Positions 42,814 to 53,150 of a DNA stretch of 64,000 bases are shown piece after piece (position 1 is the stretch's first letter; every line of letters starts with the position of its first letter). This DNA is from Pseudolysobacter antarcticus (lineage in GTDB: Bacteria > Pseudomonadota > Gammaproteobacteria > Xanthomonadales > Rhodanobacteraceae): contig NZ_CP035704.1 of assembly GCF_004168365.1 (NCBI RefSeq), forward strand, positions 3,596,001 to 3,660,000, given 5' to 3'. A model generated the notes under the pieces. It searched no databases, was not told where the DNA came from, and worked only from the letters and a program-made list of their open reading frames with translations. The position numbers and the translations under genes are program-made.

Positions 42814-45405
42814 TTGAGCAACTCCCGATTCAAACTCAACAAGCCGTCCTTGTGGCGCGCGCTTCTGCTCAGCCTGCTTGTTGCCGGACTGAATTTTGCG
42901 CTGTGGGCGGTGGTCAACCGTCCGGTGCAGGTGCCGGACTGGACCGGCAAGATCAAGGGTATGGCGGTCAACTGGTTCCAGCGTTACCAGAGCCCGATCA
43001 AACACATTTACGCCGATGAGGCGGATATCGAAAGCGACATCAAGTTGCTCTCGCAATACACCAGCCACTTGCGCACCTATACCTCGACCGAAGCCCCATC
43101 GGTGCCGCGCCTCGCTGCAAAGTACGGCATGACCGTGCTCGCGGGCGCATGGCTGGATCGGCGCGCCGAGAACAGCGAGCTCGAACTGCAGGCGATGATC
43201 GATTCAGCGCGTCAGAACAAGAATATCGATCGCGTGATCGTCGGCAACGAAACTCTGCTGCGCCAGGATCTGAGCCCGAACGAGCTCATCGGCTACCTCG
43301 ACCGCGCACGCGCCGCGCTCAAGCAACCCGTATCAACCGCCGAGCCAGTCGGCATCTGGCTACGCAATCCGAAACTCGTCAAACACGTCGACTTCATCAC
43401 CGTGCATCTGCTGCCGTACTGGAACGGCGTGATTCGCCGCGACGCGCTCGGCCTGAGCGTGCTGAAGGACTACAACGATCTGCGCGCGCGGTATCCCGAC
43501 AAACACATTTTGATCGGTGAAATCGGCTGGCCATCGAACGGCGATCGCCACGAATACGCGCAACCGTCAATTGCCGACGAGGCGCAATTTCTGCGCGAAT
43601 GGTTCTACACCGCCGATCTGTACAACCTCGATTATTTCATCGAGGAGGCGTTCGACCAGCCGTGGAAAGAAGCTGGCGAAGGTCGGGTTGGCGCGTACTG
43701 GGGCATGTTCAATTCGGATCGACAGCCCAAGTTTCCGCTCACCGGCACGGTGGTCGAAGATCCGCAGTGGCCGTGGAAAGCGTTGATCGGTTCGCTGCTC
43801 GGGCTCGGCCCGATGTTCTGGTTCGCGCGGCATTTCATGCGCTTCAAGCCCGCCGGCATTCTGTTTTATCTGATCCTGCTGCAACTCTCGGCATCGCTGC
43901 TGGTGTGGTCAGCGATGGTGCCGTACGCGTTTTATCTGTCGCCGTTCGACTGGACGATGTTGATCGTGTTGTTCCCGGCGCAGATCGCGATCGTGATGAT
44001 CTTGCTGATCAACGGTTTTGAATTCACCGAGGTATTGTGGCGCCCGCGCTGGATGCGCCAATTCGGTTTGCTCAATCCGCTGCCGGGCGATCCGCAACCA
44101 TTTGTCTCGATCCATCTCGCCTGCTGCAACGAGCCGCCGGAGATGGTGATCCTGACGCTGGATTCGCTCGCCGCGCTCGAGTACGACAATTTCGAAGTGT
44201 TGGTGCTGGACAACAACACCAAGGAAGAATCGGTGTGGCGTCCGGTCGAGGAACATTGCGCCAAACTTGGCGCGAAATTCCGCTTTTTCCATCTCAGTCC
44301 GTGGCCGGGTTTCAAGGCCGGCGCGCTGAATTTCGGCCTCACCGAAACCGATCCGCGCGCCGAGGCGGTGGCGGTAATCGATGCCGATTACGTCGTGCGC
44401 CCGGACTGGTTACGCGCGCTCACGGGTTATTTCGCCAATCCGAAAGTCGCGCTCGTGCAATGCCCGCAAGCGCATCGTGACTGGGAACACAACGCGTTCC
44501 GACGCATGACCAATTGGGAGTACGACGGCTTCTTCCGCATCGGCATGCACCATCGCAACGAGCGCAACGCGATCATCATGCACGGCACGATGACGATGGT
44601 GCGGCGCTCGGCATTGCAGGATACCGGCGGCTGGTCGGAATGGACGATCTGCGAAGATGCCGAACTCGGCCTGCGCCTCATGCACGCCGGTTACGACACA
44701 CTTTACGTCGACGAAATCATGGGCCGCGGCCTGACACCAGCAGATTTCACTGCGTACAAGTCGCAACGGTATCGCTGGGCGTTCGGCGCGATGCAAGTCC
44801 TTAAGGCGCGCTGGAACTGGATGACGACCAAAGGTCCGCTCGATGCCGGCCAGCGTTTCCATTTTCTGACGGGCTGGTTCTCGTGGTTCGCCGATGCGTT
44901 GCATCTCGTGTTCACGATGCTCGCGCTGGTGTGGACCGCCGGCATGATCGGCCTGCCGCAGGTGTTCAGTCTGCCGCTGGATCTGTTCCTGATTCCGCTG
45001 CTCGGATTTTTCGCGTTCAAGGCCGCGTTCGGCGTGATCCTGTATCGCGTGCGTGTGCCGTGTTCGTGGCGCGACACGCTCAGCGCGTCGATCGCGAGCA
45101 TGGCGTTGAGTCATGCGATCGCGCGCGGCATCTTCCTCGGCCTCTGGAAAAAACACGGCGAATTCGTGCGCACCGCCAAGAGCCGCCGCCTGCACGGTAG
45201 GCCGAATCCCTTCACTGCAGTGCGCGAAGAATTGCTGATGTTCGTCGCCATCGGCCTCGGCATCTTCGGCATGTGGCACGCAGTCGGCATCAACTACATC
45301 GAAGGCAAGTTGTGGATCGCGATTCTCGCTGCGCAGGCGATTCCGTATGCGTCCGCCATGATCGGCGCGGTGGTGGCCGGTAGATCCGGAGAAAAATCCG
45401 GCTGA
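42814..45405 (+). CDS. GH17-GT2 fusion, cyclic beta-glucan synthase-like (NdvB type)
   Basis: This is a membrane protein of 863 residues. After an N-terminal membrane helix (about 15-32) comes a glycoside hydrolase 17-like domain (about 50-300), retaining both catalytic glutamates in VIVGNETLLR and LIGEIGWPSNG. Membrane helices (about 330-410) lead to a GT2 processive synthase domain with VAVIDADYVVRPDW (DxD), WTICEDAELGLRL (ED) and SQRYRWAFGAMQVL (QxxRW), followed by four to five helices. The architecture equals that of NdvB of Pseudomonas and Bradyrhizobium, which makes cyclic beta-1,3(-1,6)-glucans of the periplasm. The start is TTG at 42814 with GAGG eight bases upstream. It stands alone between dctA and tamA. 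Confidence 0.87.
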   Translation: MSNSRFKLNKPSLWRALLLSLLVAGLNFALWAVVNRPVQVPDWTGKIKGMAVNWFQRYQSPIKHIYADEADIESDIKLLSQYTSHLRTYTSTEAPSVPRLAAKYGMTVLAGAWLDRRAENSELELQAMIDSARQNKNIDRVIVGNETLLRQDLSPNELIGYLDRARAALKQPVSTAEPVGIWLRNPKLVKHVDFITVHLLPYWNGVIRRDALGLSVLKDYNDLRARYPDKHILIGEIGWPSNGDRHEYAQPSIADEAQFLREWFYTADLYNLDYFIEEAFDQPWKEAGEGRVGAYWGMFNSDRQPKFPLTGTVVEDPQWPWKALIGSLLGLGPMFWFARHFMRFKPAGILFYLILLQLSASLLVWSAMVPYAFYLSPFDWTMLIVLFPAQIAIVMILLINGFEFTEVLWRPRWMRQFGLLNPLPGDPQPFVSIHLACCNEPPEMVILTLDSLAALEYDNFEVLVLDNNTKEESVWRPVEEHCAKLGAKFRFFHLSPWPGFKAGALNFGLTETDPRAEAVAVIDADYVVRPDWLRALTGYFANPKVALVQCPQAHRDWEHNAFRRMTNWEYDGFFRIGMHHRNERNAIIMHGTMTMVRRSALQDTGGWSEWTICEDAELGLRLMHAGYDTLYVDEIMGRGLTPADFTAYKSQRYRWAFGAMQVLKARWNWMTTKGPLDAGQRFHFLTGWFSWFADALHLVFTMLALVWTAGMIGLPQVFSLPLDLFLIPLLGFFAFKAAFGVILYRVRVPCSWRDTLSASIASMALSHAIARGIFLGLWKKHGEFVRTAKSRRLHGRPNPFTAVREELLMFVAIGLGIFGMWHAVGINYIEGKLWIAILAAQAIPYASAMIGAVVAGRSGEKSG

Positions 45406-45515
45406 TACATTTTGCACCGTCGAATGAAGTGTGTGAACTTGTGTCACCGATCAAGCACGCACGCGTTGATGTCGGTTAATTTGACGGCGTATTGACCATC
45501 CTTTGTAACGCGGTC

Positions 45516-45524
45516 TGCTATAAA
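45516..45524 (+). promoter_or_regulatory. extended -10 promoter candidate for tamA-tamB
   Basis: TGC-TATAAA forms an extended -10 element, placing the transcript start near 45531, about 30 bases before tamA. No -35 lies at proper spacing, which extended -10 promoters may lack. Confidence 0.4.
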
Positions 45525-45562
45525 CGGCGACAGCCACATTCCTGAAACCGCGTGATTCGCCC

Positions 45563-47353
45563 ATGATTTTTCTGCTTCGGCCAAAACCTGCGATGTCACG
45601 GATTTTTCTGCTCAGCACGCTGTTGCTGAGTGGTATCGCGCATGCGGGCAAATTGACCCTGACGATCGATGGCGTGGACGGCGAACTGCACACCGCTGCG
45701 CTCAACAGCACCGAACTCAGCCAATACACCAGCCGCGATGTCAGCGCCGCCCAGGTACGCCGCCTGTACGATCACGCCGCGGCGCAGATCGCCAAATCGC
45801 TCGAACCCTACGGTTATTACCACGCCAAGGTCAGCGGTGATCTCAAGGAAACCGCACAAGGCTGGAACGCGCTGCTGCATGTTGCGCCGGGCGAACCGGT
45901 CACGGTCGAGATGCTGACCATCGATCTTGGCGACGCGCCGCATCAAGAGAAAACCGTAGCCGATGCGCTCAAGGCTTTCGCCCCGCAAACCGGCCAGCGT
46001 CTTGATCACGCCGCCTACGAAAAAAGCAAACTGACGCTGCAGACCACGCTGCTCGAACACGGTTATCTCGATGCAAAACTCGATACGCATGTGGTCGCGG
46101 TCACACGCGACAGCAATCGTGCGGCGATCACGCTGCAGTGGAATATCGGGCCGCACTATCGCATCGGCGTAACGCAATTTTCCGGCGGCCAACTCGATGA
46201 AGGATTTCTTGATCGTTACTTGCCGTGGAAACCTGGCGATGATTACCGCACCGGCAAATTGCTGACCTTGCAGCAGCGTTTGGTGGATGCCGATTATTTT
46301 TCGATTGTCGAAGTGTTGCCGGATCTCGAGCACGAAAATCCCGACGACGGCACGGTGCCGATTCTGGTCAAGCTCGCGCCGGCCAAACGCACGATTTACA
46401 CCAGCGGTGTATTCATCGATACCGATACCGGTGCGGGCGTGCGTGGCGGCATCGAGCGGCGCTGGGTAAACAGCAAGGGACACAAGCTGAAGTTCCAGCT
46501 CGAAATCGCGCAGCGGCTCAAGACGCTGGCGTCGCTGTACACGATTCCGTTGCCGGGCAGCGACAATCGCAGTTTCAATTTCGGCGCCAATTATCGCGAC
46601 GAAAACACCGACACGAGCAAGTCGCGCACGGCATCGCTGGTCGCGAACGAAACCCGCGAATGGCATGGCTTTACGCGCACGATCGGCGTACACGCGCTGG
46701 CCGGAAATTTCACCGTCGCCGACCAGCAAGGCACGACCACGCTGCTGTATCCGGAAGTGTCGCTGACCCGCAAAAAAACCGACAACATTGACTTCACGCA
46801 CAACGGTTATTCGTTCACAGTCACCGCGCGCGCCGGTGGCGGCGCGACCACGTTTGAGCAGGTCGTGGCTGATGCCAAATACATCCATGCACTCGGCGAC
46901 AGCAATCGCCTGATCCTGCGCGGCTCGCTCGGCGCGACGCAGGTCGCTGACTTCGACAAGCTGCCGCCGGAACTGCGTTTCTTCGCCGGTGGCGATCGTT
47001 CGATTCGCGGCTACGCCTACCAGACCATCGGTCCACTCGACGCCGCCGGCAAAGTCATCGGCGGCAAGCAACTCGCGGTTTTCAGCACCGAAGTCGAACA
47101 CTATTTCACGCCGACCTGGGGCATCGCCACGTTCATCGATACCGGCAATGCCTTCGGCGGCAGTTCTGCGGCGAGCACTCTGCCGCTCGGCGCCACGCCG
47201 GTCGATGGCGGCAGCAAATTCAAGATCGGCACCGGCCTCGGGCTGCGCTGGCGCTCGCCGGTCGGCATGGTGCGCGTGGATCTCGGCACGCCGATCAACG
47301 ATCCGCTGCATGGCGGTGTGCAACTGCATCTGACGATCGGGCCAGACTTATGA
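45563..47353 (+). CDS. tamA: outer-membrane translocation and assembly module protein TamA
   Basis: This is an Omp85-family outer-membrane protein of 596 residues. A signal peptide (cleavage near GIAHA-GK) is followed by three POTRA-like domains (about 30-275, with YGYYHAKVSGDL and HGYLDAKLDTHV as typical POTRA segments). The C-terminal beta-barrel holds the conserved loop-6 motif FFAGGDRSIRGYAYQ. The last strand ends HLTIGPDL. TamA works with TamB to insert autotransporter-type and other outer-membrane proteins and takes part in phospholipid traffic. The ATG at 45563 or 45593 could be the start. The stop overlaps the tamB start by four bases. Confidence 0.92.
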   Translation: MIFLLRPKPAMSRIFLLSTLLLSGIAHAGKLTLTIDGVDGELHTAALNSTELSQYTSRDVSAAQVRRLYDHAAAQIAKSLEPYGYYHAKVSGDLKETAQGWNALLHVAPGEPVTVEMLTIDLGDAPHQEKTVADALKAFAPQTGQRLDHAAYEKSKLTLQTTLLEHGYLDAKLDTHVVAVTRDSNRAAITLQWNIGPHYRIGVTQFSGGQLDEGFLDRYLPWKPGDDYRTGKLLTLQQRLVDADYFSIVEVLPDLEHENPDDGTVPILVKLAPAKRTIYTSGVFIDTDTGAGVRGGIERRWVNSKGHKLKFQLEIAQRLKTLASLYTIPLPGSDNRSFNFGANYRDENTDTSKSRTASLVANETREWHGFTRTIGVHALAGNFTVADQQGTTTLLYPEVSLTRKKTDNIDFTHNGYSFTVTARAGGGATTFEQVVADAKYIHALGDSNRLILRGSLGATQVADFDKLPPELRFFAGGDRSIRGYAYQTIGPLDAAGKVIGGKQLAVFSTEVEHYFTPTWGIATFIDTGNAFGGSSAASTLPLGATPVDGGSKFKIGTGLGLRWRSPVGMVRVDLGTPINDPLHGGVQLHLTIGPDL

Positions 47354-50300
47354 AAATTCTGCGCTGGTTGCTCGGCATCGTTGCGGTATTGCTGCTGGTC
47401 GTGGTGGTTGCGGCGTTGTGGGCGTTGCGCACCGAATCAGGCTCGGGCTTTGTACTGGCGCGCGTGCAGGCTTCGCTAGGCGACAAACTCGCGATCCGGA
47501 AAATTTCCGGCACGCTCGCTGGTCCGCTGATTCTGGAGGGCGTGCGTTATCGCGATACCGGCATCGATGCACAAATCGAGCGCGTGACCTTTGATGCCGA
47601 ACTGCTGCCGTTGTGGAGCAAGACGCTGCACATTCGCAACCTCGAACTCGCCGGTTTGAATGTCGCATTGACGACGCAGCCTGCCCCCACCGCAACGCCA
47701 CCCTCCGAACCTTTTTCGACACAGTTGCCGCTGTCGATTCTGCTCGACCGTTTGCATATTGAGCACGCCGCAATCACGCAGGACGCCAAGCCGGTTTTTG
47801 CACTGGATACGCTCGATACCGCGGCACGCTGGACTGCCACTGAAATCGCCATCGGCAAATTCTCGTTGCGTGCGCCGGACGGTTCGATCGACTTGAATGC
47901 AAACGTGGCCAATGCGCGCGGTTATCGTGGCGGCGGCAAACTCAGCTTCGACTGGCATGTCGCCGAGCAGCATTACGCCGGCACTCTCGATGCGAGCAGC
48001 GATGGCAGCAAGGCAATCACGGCGTTGCTGCTGGCGCAGCCGATCGCGGCCACCTTGCATGCCGATGTGCTGCAGAACGATGCGCTGCCGTGGACATTGA
48101 CGCTGTCGGTGCCGAGTTTTGATCCGCGTATTTTGTCGCCCGACAGCACGCTGAAAACGCTCACCGCCGAACTCAGCGGCGAGGGCGACAAGCGTAGCGC
48201 CAACGTTACCGGTGCGCTGACGGCAGATGCGCATCGCATCAATCTCGATCCGCTCAAGCTGGCTTTGGATGGCCAAACGCTGAAGCTGCTCGCACTGACT
48301 TTGACCACACCCGAAGCTGCCGGAAAACTGCACGCGCAGGGCGAAGTGAAACTCGATGCCAAACCGGTTTCCGCGCAACTTGCATTGAGCTGGGAAGACG
48401 TCGTCTTGCCGGTAAACCTGGCCGGCCAAACCTTGGCGAGTCATGGCGAGATCAACACGCAAGGCAGCGCCGAACAGTTCGCCGCGCAAGGCAAACTCAG
48501 CCTCGGTCCGCCGGGACAACTCGCCGATATCGTGCTCGATCTCAGCGGCACGCCACAGGCGATTGCGCTCAAGGCGCTCGATATCAGTCGCGGCAGCGCT
48601 GGTTCGCTCGACGCGCACGGCACCGTCAACTTGCAACCGCAACTCGGCTGGGATCTGACCGCAAAAGCCGACAAGCTGAATCCCGGCGCGTTTGCCAAGG
48701 ACTGGCCCGGCGCGATCAATTTTTCGCTGGTCACCCAAGGCACACAAACTCCGGACGGCCCCGCTGCAACCATCAAGCTCAGCCAGCTCAGCGGCACGTT
48801 GCGGCAACGCCCGCTGGCCGGCAGCGCCGATCTGAAAATCAAGCCGAAGTTCGTGCTCGATGGCACGCTCGAGCTGAACTCGGGCAAGAGCGAAATCAGC
48901 GTGCGTGGTCGCGGTGGCGAACAGACCGATGCCGACATCACCCTCGCGATCGCGAGCCTCGGCGACTGGCTGCCGAAAAGTGCAGGCAGTCTGCGCGGAC
49001 AATTCCATGTCAACGGAAAATGGCCGGCGATCGATGTGAACGGTCAGCTCGATGCGCAAAAAATTGTCTCGGGCACAAGCCACCTCGATAGCTTGAATCT
49101 GCGCATCAACGCCCACGATTTGAGCAAGCCGCAGGGCCAGCTTGATCTGCATGCGAATGGAATTGCCGCGGCGCAATTCAGCATCAGCGATCTCACCCTG
49201 AAGGCGAATGGCAGTCAGGCCGCGCACCAGTTGCAACTCGACGCCACCGGCACGCCACTCGGCGCGCATTTGTCGCTGAGCGGCGGTCTGCAAGGCGACG
49301 ATTGGCAAGGCGCATTGAACACGCTTTTGCTGCAGATCAAGGATCAGCCGGATTGGACTTTGCAGCAACCGGCCAGCATCGCGTATGTCAAAGGCGATCT
49401 GCAGCTTGGCGAGTTTTGCCTGAAGGGCGGCGCGCCTTCGTTATGCCTCAGCGCTACGCAAATGGCGAGCGGCGCGTCGCATGGCCAGTTCCGCCTCGAA
49501 CACCTGCCGCTGGCGATGCTGGCGAAACTCGCCAGCCCGGAATCGACGCTCAAGCTCAACGGTGAAATTAACGGCAATGGCGACTTCTCCCGAGCCGGTA
49601 GCGGCGAACTCAGCGGCAAGGCCACACTGAGTTCGACGAGCGGCGGCATCATCTACCCGGACGATGCGACACATCCGTTGTTGAGCTACGAAAATTTCGC
49701 GATCGACACGGTGCTATCGCCCCAACAGATCGCTACCAGCTTGCACGCCGCGTTCAACGACGGCGGACGTCTGGACGGCCAAATCACGCTGGACGGTGCG
49801 GCCGGCAGCGACCAAGCATTGAACGGCAAGATCGAATTCGGGCTGAAGAATCTCGGCTTCATCGAGCTGTTCACCGCCGAGCTAGTTTCGACCAAGGGCC
49901 AGATCGACGGCACCCTGCATCTTGGCGGCAGCAGCAGCAAACCGAATATCAGCGGCGATCTCGCACTGACCAATTTCGCCAGCGAAGTACCGAGCGCGGG
50001 ATTGAAGTTGCACGACGGTGCGATCAAGCTCAATTCCAGCGATGGCGAGCAATTTGCGATCGACGGCACGCTCGGTTCAGGCGCCGGTGCGTTGTCCGTG
50101 CAAGGCACGCTCGGCGTGGCGGCGAACGCGCCACTGCGGCTGCATATCAAGGGCGACAAATTCATCGCTGCGGATATTCCAGCGGCGCGCGCGGTGATCG
50201 CGCCGGACCTCAATGTGATCGGCGACGGCAAAAGTTATCGGGTCGATGGCGAAGTGGAATTGTCCAGCGCCGATATCGATCTGGCCAAGTTGCCGGGTGG

Positions 50301-51120
50301 CGGCACGGCCACCGCGAAACGCTCGGCCGACGTCGTGATCGTCGGCGAAGATCAGCAAAAAGCCGCAGCGAGTTTGCCGCTTACCGCGAACGTCACGATC
50401 AAGCTCGGCCAAGGCGAAAAGCTCAATCTGGATTTGCGCCAAGGCCAGGAAATCAAGCTCAAGGGATTTGGTTTGGACGGCACCTTGGCGGGCCAGCTTG
50501 TGGTGTCCGAGTTGCCCGGGCGACCGACCTCGGCGCGCGGTCAGATCAATGTCAACGGCACCTACAAAGCCTACGGTCAGGATCTGAAGATTCAGGATGG
50601 CCGCCTGCAGTTTGCCGGGCCGATCGATAACCCGGGCTTGGATATCCGCGCGATTCGCGTGCTCGCCGATCAGAACATCACCGCCGGCGTACGCGTGCAG
50701 GGCACCGCCAATCGACCCGCACTGACGGTGTATTCGGATCCGGTGATGGATCAATCCGAGGCACTGTCCTACCTCGTGCTCGGCAAGCCGTTGCGCTCGG
50801 CCTCGGGCGATGATTCGAATCGCCTCGGCGCTGCCGCGACCGCGCTCGGCACAGCCAGCGGCGATCTGCTCGCAAAAAGCATCGGCGGCAAACTTGGCGT
50901 GGACGATATCGGTGTGGCCGACAATTCCACGCTCGGCGGCGCCGCATTCAGCGTCGGCAAATATCTGTCACCGCGTTTGTACGTGAGTTACGGCGTCGGC
51001 ATTTTTACGCCGGGCGAACTCGTAACGCTGCGCTACAAGTTGACCGAGCGCTACAACATCGAAGTGCAAAGCGCATCGACCTCGAATCGCGCCGGTATCA
51101 ATTATCGTTACGAGCATTGA
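47350..51120 (+). CDS. tamB: translocation and assembly module protein TamB
   Basis: This is a protein of 1256 residues anchored in the inner membrane by an N-terminal helix (WLLGIVAVLLLVVVVAALWA). It spans the periplasm as a long, repetitive beta-taco, rich in alternating strands throughout. The C-terminal DUF490/TamB domain is clear: GRLQFAGPIDNPGLDIRAIR, DPVMDQSEALSYLVLGKPL, and DLLAKSIGGKLGVDDIGV to the final YNIEVQSASTSNRAGINYRY. TamB belongs to the AsmA-like bridge proteins that carry lipids to the outer membrane and partners TamA. Its start overlaps the tamA stop (ATGA). The length is typical. Confidence 0.93.
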   Translation: MKILRWLLGIVAVLLLVVVVAALWALRTESGSGFVLARVQASLGDKLAIRKISGTLAGPLILEGVRYRDTGIDAQIERVTFDAELLPLWSKTLHIRNLELAGLNVALTTQPAPTATPPSEPFSTQLPLSILLDRLHIEHAAITQDAKPVFALDTLDTAARWTATEIAIGKFSLRAPDGSIDLNANVANARGYRGGGKLSFDWHVAEQHYAGTLDASSDGSKAITALLLAQPIAATLHADVLQNDALPWTLTLSVPSFDPRILSPDSTLKTLTAELSGEGDKRSANVTGALTADAHRINLDPLKLALDGQTLKLLALTLTTPEAAGKLHAQGEVKLDAKPVSAQLALSWEDVVLPVNLAGQTLASHGEINTQGSAEQFAAQGKLSLGPPGQLADIVLDLSGTPQAIALKALDISRGSAGSLDAHGTVNLQPQLGWDLTAKADKLNPGAFAKDWPGAINFSLVTQGTQTPDGPAATIKLSQLSGTLRQRPLAGSADLKIKPKFVLDGTLELNSGKSEISVRGRGGEQTDADITLAIASLGDWLPKSAGSLRGQFHVNGKWPAIDVNGQLDAQKIVSGTSHLDSLNLRINAHDLSKPQGQLDLHANGIAAAQFSISDLTLKANGSQAAHQLQLDATGTPLGAHLSLSGGLQGDDWQGALNTLLLQIKDQPDWTLQQPASIAYVKGDLQLGEFCLKGGAPSLCLSATQMASGASHGQFRLEHLPLAMLAKLASPESTLKLNGEINGNGDFSRAGSGELSGKATLSSTSGGIIYPDDATHPLLSYENFAIDTVLSPQQIATSLHAAFNDGGRLDGQITLDGAAGSDQALNGKIEFGLKNLGFIELFTAELVSTKGQIDGTLHLGGSSSKPNISGDLALTNFASEVPSAGLKLHDGAIKLNSSDGEQFAIDGTLGSGAGALSVQGTLGVAANAPLRLHIKGDKFIAADIPAARAVIAPDLNVIGDGKSYRVDGEVELSSADIDLAKLPGGGTATAKRSADVVIVGEDQQKAAASLPLTANVTIKLGQGEKLNLDLRQGQEIKLKGFGLDGTLAGQLVVSELPGRPTSARGQINVNGTYKAYGQDLKIQDGRLQFAGPIDNPGLDIRAIRVLADQNITAGVRVQGTANRPALTVYSDPVMDQSEALSYLVLGKPLRSASGDDSNRLGAAATALGTASGDLLAKSIGGKLGVDDIGVADNSTLGGAAFSVGKYLSPRLYVSYGVGIFTPGELVTLRYKLTERYNIEVQSASTSNRAGINYRYEH

Positions 51121-51179
51121 GCACGATCGCGAGATTGTTTGATCGCGGAAGCTCGACCAATCAACACTGTTGCTGGAAT

Positions 51180-52061
51180 TTATCGCAGCGCCTGCGTCGC
51201 AAGAAACTCGGCGCGCAACTCGCCGTAGTCGAGCAGATGGCTGCGCATCCACTGCTGTAGCTTCGGACCGAACAAGGCGTCGAATTTCGGTCGCGCTGGT
51301 AACAGACGACCACTCACGGCACTCTTGAGCCAAGGTTCTTCGCCAAAATTCAATTCTTGCGCGGATTGCAGATCGCAGTCGGAATCGACCCCAATGAACT
51401 TGCACAAGCGACGGCGTTCGTTTTCAAAATCGGCAACCAGATCTTCGTAGAACACAAAACAATGCTCGGGCTGGCCAACGCACGCGCGGTGGATCGTCAT
51501 CGCACGATTCCAATAATCCACCCACCACGACAGGCCGCGATCAAATGCCGACGCTGCGCCACGATTGCCATAACGCATCACTGCATCGAGCGTAGAAGCG
51601 ATCACGTCTTCGCCATTGCGCAGCAGATGAATAAATTTCACGCCGGGCACATAACGTCGGATTTCTTCCACGTAATGCACATGGTTGGGCGTTTTCTCCA
51701 GCCAAGCCTGACACCCCTGCGCGGCCGCACTGTGATCGAGCATATCGACCAGCGCCTGTGTCCCAGCCTGCAGACTCCAGCAACGCAAGAAGGTCGGCGT
51801 GGCACTGCCTAGGCCAGCGGCGATAGTCGTCAAGGCCGCACGCGCCCTGCGTCGCGAACGTGTACGCACAAGCCAGCCGTTGCGGTGGTAGGCGACCGGA
51901 CGCGCCGACGCTTGCGGGTGCACGCGTCTATCCAGATCGAGCAGAATATTTTCGAAAAAAGACGTTTCCGGCAACGAAAAAATCTGCGGATGACGCGCCA
52001 GCGTGGCCTGCACAAATGTCGTGCCGGAGCGCGGACAGCCGACTAGAAAAATTCGTTGCAT
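51180..52061 (-). CDS. sulfotransferase family protein
   Basis: This is a soluble protein of 293 residues. The 5'-phosphosulfate loop MQRIFLVGCPRSGTTFVQAT is at the very N-terminus, with the 3'-phosphate-binding region in KFIHLLRNGEDVIASTLDA and a conserved FVFYEDLVADFENERRRLCK. The family transfers sulfate from PAPS to carbohydrates, lipids or peptides. No PAPS-synthesis genes are nearby, and the acceptor is unknown. The frame can start at 52061 or at an ATG nine codons earlier (52088); neither has a clear ribosome site. It converges with tamB, with 59 bases between the stops. Confidence 0.82.
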   Translation of the reverse strand: MQRIFLVGCPRSGTTFVQATLARHPQIFSLPETSFFENILLDLDRRVHPQASARPVAYHRNGWLVRTRSRRRARAALTTIAAGLGSATPTFLRCWSLQAGTQALVDMLDHSAAAQGCQAWLEKTPNHVHYVEEIRRYVPGVKFIHLLRNGEDVIASTLDAVMRYGNRGAASAFDRGLSWWVDYWNRAMTIHRACVGQPEHCFVFYEDLVADFENERRRLCKFIGVDSDCDLQSAQELNFGEEPWLKSAVSGRLLPARPKFDALFGPKLQQWMRSHLLDYGELRAEFLATQALR

Positions 52062-52330
52062 GTCTTTTGCGTCGGTGCGAAATCGCATCAGTCTTCAGTT
52101 ATTCCCGGAATCAATACGCAGCTTTTCTGCGCGTAAACAACATCGCCACATTGGTCGTACTCATCAATCAGCGAAAACTGTGAACCACGTCATCTAAGTA
52201 CGTTTGCGGCAACGTCAGGTTGACCGATAGCGATACAAAATGACGTAAATCACATGTAACAAATTGCAAAGTGAGCTCACAGGCGTGTCTGTGCACGTAT
52301 GCTAGACATATGATTGTTGAAACTAGCCCC

Positions 52331-53047
52331 ATGATTTCCGTACAACGCGCACCACCGCTGCGAATTCTGCTCGCCGACGACGACGAGGAGCTGTCGCAGT
52401 TGCTGCGCGATTTCCTGCTCCGCGAAGGCTTTGCGGTAGAACTCGCGCACGACGGCGACCGCGCCTTGGTACTCGCCCAGGAAGGCGGTTTCGATGCCCT
52501 GATCCTGGATGTGATGATGCCGGTGCGCTCCGGCTTCGACTTGCTGCGAGAATTGCGGCGCACCTCCACTTTGCCAGTGCTGATGTTGACCGCACTCGGC
52601 GAGGACATCGACAAGATTCTCGGCCTTGAACTCGGCGCTGATGACTACGTACCCAAACCGTGCAACCCACGCGAAATCGCGGCACGTCTGCGCGCGATCC
52701 TGCGCCGCACGCGGGGTGGTGATGCCGATGGCAGTCGACTGGTCGATATGAACATCGGCCCGATCAGCCTGCGCGCCGCGTCGCGCAGCGTCACCGCCTA
52801 CAACCAGCCGGTGACCCTGACTACGACCGAGTTCAATATTCTCGCCCACCTCATGCGCGAGGCCGGCCGCGTGGTCAGCAAAGAAACATTGTCGCAAGCC
52901 GTATTGGGTCGCCCGCTCGGCCCGTTTGATCGCAGCATCGATGTACACATCTCGAAAGTGCGACGCAAACTCGGCGGCGACAGCGAAGCCGAAGCCTTGA
53001 TCAGCACGATCCATCGCAGCGGTTATCTGTTCCGCGTTTTCGTATAA
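52331..53047 (+). CDS. OmpR-family response regulator (CpxR-like)
   Basis: This is a two-domain regulator of 238 residues. The receiver domain (about 10-125) has the acidic pocket LLADDDEEL, phospho-acceptor D60 in LILDVMMP, a Thr in LMLTALGED and the Lys in YVPKPCNPRE. The winged-helix DNA-binding domain (about 145-236) contains LTTTEFNILAHLM, VSKETLSQAVLG, the recognition helix FDRSIDVHISKVRRKLGG and STIHRSGYLF. It is followed after 103 bases by the histidine kinase gene and pairs with it. The start could also be ATG at 52310. Ribosome sites are weak at both. Confidence 0.88.
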   Translation: MISVQRAPPLRILLADDDEELSQLLRDFLLREGFAVELAHDGDRALVLAQEGGFDALILDVMMPVRSGFDLLRELRRTSTLPVLMLTALGEDIDKILGLELGADDYVPKPCNPREIAARLRAILRRTRGGDADGSRLVDMNIGPISLRAASRSVTAYNQPVTLTTTEFNILAHLMREAGRVVSKETLSQAVLGRPLGPFDRSIDVHISKVRRKLGGDSEAEALISTIHRSGYLFRVFV

Positions 53048-53150
53048 GCCGATTCGTTCCTCCCGATCCGCCGTGACTCCGCGATAATCTGTATTCTTGC
53101 CGCGCGCCACTGAGTTTTTCGCAGGCAACGTACTTCGGGATTCAACGACG

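Noticed and set aside
42557-42817. 86-codon plus-strand frame between dctA and the glucan synthase, overlapping the TTG start of the latter
   Set aside because: Neat overlap at both ends, but no ribosome site, irregular codon use and no family resemblance. It is possible but not supported.
45596-47329. 577-codon minus-strand open frame opposite tamA
   Set aside because: TamA is complete on the plus strand. The antisense product has no recognisable motifs.
47476-49368. 630-codon minus-strand open frame opposite tamB
   Set aside because: It is an antisense shadow of a clear TamB gene, with low-complexity Arg/Gln-rich translation.
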